From the NCBI RefSeq assembly GCF_024199925.1, contig NZ_JANADR010000001.1:2356001-2420000 (forward strand): a stretch of DNA of 64,000 bases, written 5' to 3'. A program made the position numbers and the translations under genes. Within the stretch, counting starts at the first letter, position 1; each line of letters opens with the position of its first letter. Below the pieces are notes generated by a model. It searched no databases and had not been told where the DNA came from. It saw only the letters and a program-made list of their open reading frames with translations. This DNA is from Bradyrhizobium sp. CCGUVB1N3. GTDB lineage: Bacteria; Pseudomonadota; Alphaproteobacteria; Rhizobiales; Xanthobacteraceae. Of the stretch, positions 62,298-64,000 are shown piece by piece.

Positions 62298-63275
62298 TTA
62301 CGAACCGGCTCTCGCCTTCTTCGCGGCAATCTGCTGGAGCGCCCAGCGCGCGTTCTTGCGCACGTCGGGATCGGGGTCGTTGGCGACAACGGCGAGATAC
62401 GCCTCGCCCTCGGGATCGGCGATCTCGCCGAGCGCGGCGGCCGCTTCCTTGCGGAGATTGGCCTGCTCGTGGTTGATGCCATTGCCGATCGGGCGCACCG
62501 CGCGCTCGATCTTCATCTTGCCGAGGCTACGGATCGCCTTGAGCCGCACCTGCCAGAAATCGTCGGCAAGCGAGGCGATGAGCTGGTCGGCGGCAAGCGA
62601 ACCGTTGACGTTGAGCCCCAGCGTTTCGGCAGCCATCTCCCGGACCATCCAGTCGGCGTCCTTCAGCGCACGGGTGATCGTCTCGGCCGCCGGCTTCATC
62701 TGCGAGAAGGCGAGCGCACTCACCGCGGCGCGGCGCACATGGGCATCGGGATCGTGGATCAGCGCGGTCAGCGCCGGAATCGACTCTTCGAGCTTCAGGA
62801 AGCCGATGACGCCGATCGCCTGCACGCGCACCGCCGCATCGCCATCCTGGAGCGCTTCCAGCGCGGGCTTCAGCGTATCCTTGCGGCGCAGCTCCTTCAG
62901 TGCGCGGAGCGCGCCCATGCGGACGAAGGCGTGGGCATGTCTGACCAGCGGCAGGATGACATCGGCGCAGGCCGGGTCCTTGAACTCGGCCATGCTGTCG
63001 GCCGCAGCCACGGCCACGATCCGCTCGGGGTCGACGAGCAGCTTGACGAGCGCATTCGCTGCCTCCGGCCCGTCGAACTCGCCGAGTGCCATCGCGACCT
63101 GCTGGCGCACGCCGGCGTCGGGATCGGACACCATGTTGGCGAGATGGCCGACCGCGGCGGGATCGCCGGAATGGCCGAGCGCGATGATGGCGACGCGGCG
63201 TTCCGCGGGGTCCGCGGCCTGGAGCCGCTCGTCGGCGTCATCGAGATCATCGTAGGATTCGAACGGGCTCGACAT
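62298..63275 (-). CDS. HEAT-repeat protein
   Basis: All-helical repeat protein of 325 residues with about nine HEAT/PBS-lyase-type repeats, visible as DPAAVGHLANMVSDPDAGVRQQVAMALGEF-like units (DP..VR..A..AL), plus a degenerate C-terminal unit. There is no lyase catalytic feature, so it is presumably a protein-binding scaffold. ATG 63275 comes 2 bases after the ferredoxin gene; the frame before is not coding. It follows the flavoprotein and ferredoxin genes and may help assemble that oxidoreductase. Confidence 0.85.
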   Translation of the reverse strand: MSSPFESYDDLDDADERLQAADPAERRVAIIALGHSGDPAAVGHLANMVSDPDAGVRQQVAMALGEFDGPEAANALVKLLVDPERIVAVAAADSMAEFKDPACADVILPLVRHAHAFVRMGALRALKELRRKDTLKPALEALQDGDAAVRVQAIGVIGFLKLEESIPALTALIHDPDAHVRRAAVSALAFSQMKPAAETITRALKDADWMVREMAAETLGLNVNGSLAADQLIASLADDFWQVRLKAIRSLGKMKIERAVRPIGNGINHEQANLRKEAAAALGEIADPEGEAYLAVVANDPDPDVRKNARWALQQIAAKKARAGS

Positions 63276-63277
63276 GC

Positions 63278-63511
63278 TCACCTCAACAGATAGGGGATGT
63301 TGACGGTGACGGCACCGGTCGGGCAATCCGCCTCGCAGGGCATGCAGTACCAGCATTCGTCGTAGGCCATGTAGGCCTTTCCGGTCATGTCGCTGATACG
63401 GAGCACGTCGAGCGGGCAGACATCGACGCACACCGTGCAGCCCTTGTCCGCGATGCATTTGGCGTCGTCGACCACCACCGGGACCGAGGTCTGATAGGAA
63501 GCGAGAGGCAT
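63278..63511 (-). CDS. 2[4Fe-4S] ferredoxin-type subunit (AprB-like)
   Basis: Iron-sulfur protein of 77 residues with cysteines C19, C25, C28, C32 and C53, C56, C59, C63. The first set has a C-x5-C spacing and the second the classic C-x2-C-x2-C-x3-CP, as in AprB, the beta subunit of adenylylsulfate reductase, but without its long C-terminal tail. It lies 34 bases after a fumarate-reductase/AprA-like flavoprotein gene and should be its electron partner. Confidence 0.88.
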   Translation of the reverse strand: MPLASYQTSVPVVVDDAKCIADKGCTVCVDVCPLDVLRISDMTGKAYMAYDECWYCMPCEADCPTGAVTVNIPYLLR

Positions 63512-63545
63512 CGTCAAATCTCCTGTTGCGTTGCTGTTCGGCGGC

Positions 63546-64000
63546 TCAGGCGCTCGCCCGGATGCGCTGCTTGTCGTAGAGGTCCTTCTCGTCGTCGGCG
63601 ATCGGCACGACATAAGGTTCGACCGCGCGCTTCTCGCTGGTCATCCTGCCGTCTCGCTTGGAAAGCAGCGTGTGGCAGAACCAATTCTCGTTGTCCTTCT
63701 CCGGGAAATCCGTGCGCCAGTGGTAGAGACCCCAGCGGCTTTCCTCGCGGTACAACGAGGCGTGGGCCGCCATATCCGCGCAATCCATGATCGACTGCAC
63801 CTCCAGCGCGCGGAGCAGCTCGTGCGCGTTGCGGGCAATCATGCGCTCCTGCATGTCCTCGCGCACCTCGGCGAGGCGCCGCATGCCGAGCTCGTATTTG
63901 CGGGTCACCTTCGGCGGCTGGAGATAGTCGTTCACCAGGCGCCGGGTCTTGTACTCGATCTGGTTCGGCGGAATGCCGTCCTCGCGCGTGGTCGGCGCCA
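63546..64000 (-). CDS. FAD-dependent oxidoreductase (fumarate reductase/AprA-like), C-terminal fragment
   Basis: The C-terminal part of a flavoprotein running off the right edge; 151 codons are visible and the frame is open to the edge, so the apparent starts at 63935 and below are internal. The segments ELGMRRLAEVREDM, HELLRALEVQSIMDCADM and ESRWGLYHWRTDFPE are typical of the C-terminal helical domain of succinate dehydrogenase/fumarate reductase/AprA flavoproteins. The downstream AprB-like ferredoxin supports an AprA-like subunit. Whether the substrate is sulfur-based cannot be told from this fragment. Confidence 0.82.
   Translation of the reverse strand, partial: APTTREDGIPPNQIEYKTRRLVNDYLQPPKVTRKYELGMRRLAEVREDMQERMIARNAHELLRALEVQSIMDCADMAAHASLYREESRWGLYHWRTDFPEKDNENWFCHTLLSKRDGRMTSEKRAVEPYVVPIADDEKDLYDKQRIRASA

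Overview
The window looks like chromosome from a high-GC alphaproteobacterium of the Bradyrhizobium / Nitrobacteraceae type. The grounds are dense ABC-transporter operons with ATGA/TGATG translational coupling, a cNOR cluster of the norE-norF-norC-norB-norQ-norD type, oxidative sugar pathways, and several families of short palindromic intergenic repeats that I recognise from that group. I see no rRNA, tRNA, CRISPR array, prophage or full insertion sequence. Assignments rest on reading the sequence; no database search was possible.

Left part, mostly minus strand. (1) 1-272 is the N-terminus of a di-haem cytochrome c peroxidase cut by the window edge. (2) 653-7772 holds a dipeptide/oligopeptide-type ABC importer in the order B-C-D-F-A behind an amidase; a small inverted-repeat element has inserted just upstream of the B gene and duplicated its start region. 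A divergent LysR regulator (7892-8785) faces the amidase. (3) 8797-18183 is a complete polyol catabolic regulon: HAD phosphatase, SorC-type regulator, SmoEFGK-like ABC importer, short-chain dehydrogenase, FGGY kinase and PfkB kinase, with two related palindromic operator candidates. (4) 18261-23833 is a nitric oxide reductase operon, norE-norF-norCBQD, with two FNR/NnrR-like sites. A cupin and a Crp-like regulator follow on the plus strand.

Middle, minus strand, 26092-39912: two sugar ABC importers (ChvE/MmsA/MmsB type and YtfQ/R/T/YjfF type) flank an oxidative galactose/arabinose module of FadR-type regulator, Gfo/Idh sugar 1-dehydrogenase, aldose 1-epimerase and SMP-30 lactonase. A FAH-family protein lies upstream. 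The logic is uptake, oxidation at C1 to the lactone, then hydrolysis to the aldonate.

Right part, plus strand, 40231-62295: an unbroken run of 20 genes that I regard as the most interesting item. It encodes a branched-chain-amino-acid-type ABC importer with an AraC regulator; an ABC ATPase (LivF) fused to a Tm-1-like domain, followed by the separate PEP-hydrolase-like TIM barrel that completes Tm-1; a giant flotillin with about 450 residues of 44-residue (4 x 11) repeats; two SRPBCC proteins; a three-subunit molybdenum hydroxylase whose large subunit is split into two ORFs by one in-frame amber codon; a MoxR AAA+ ATPase and a VWA protein (CoxD/CoxE-like maturation pair); and then hydrolases (amidohydrolase, metallo-beta-lactamase fold, SMP-30/isochorismatase fusion) and a flavodoxin-fold reductase. 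I infer an uptake, hydroxylation and ring/ester-opening pathway for an unknown, probably cyclic, organic compound, with the oxidase maturing at a flotillin-organised membrane patch. The window ends with convergent minus-strand genes for a HEAT-repeat protein, a 2[4Fe-4S] ferredoxin and the C-terminus of a fumarate-reductase/AprA-like flavoprotein.
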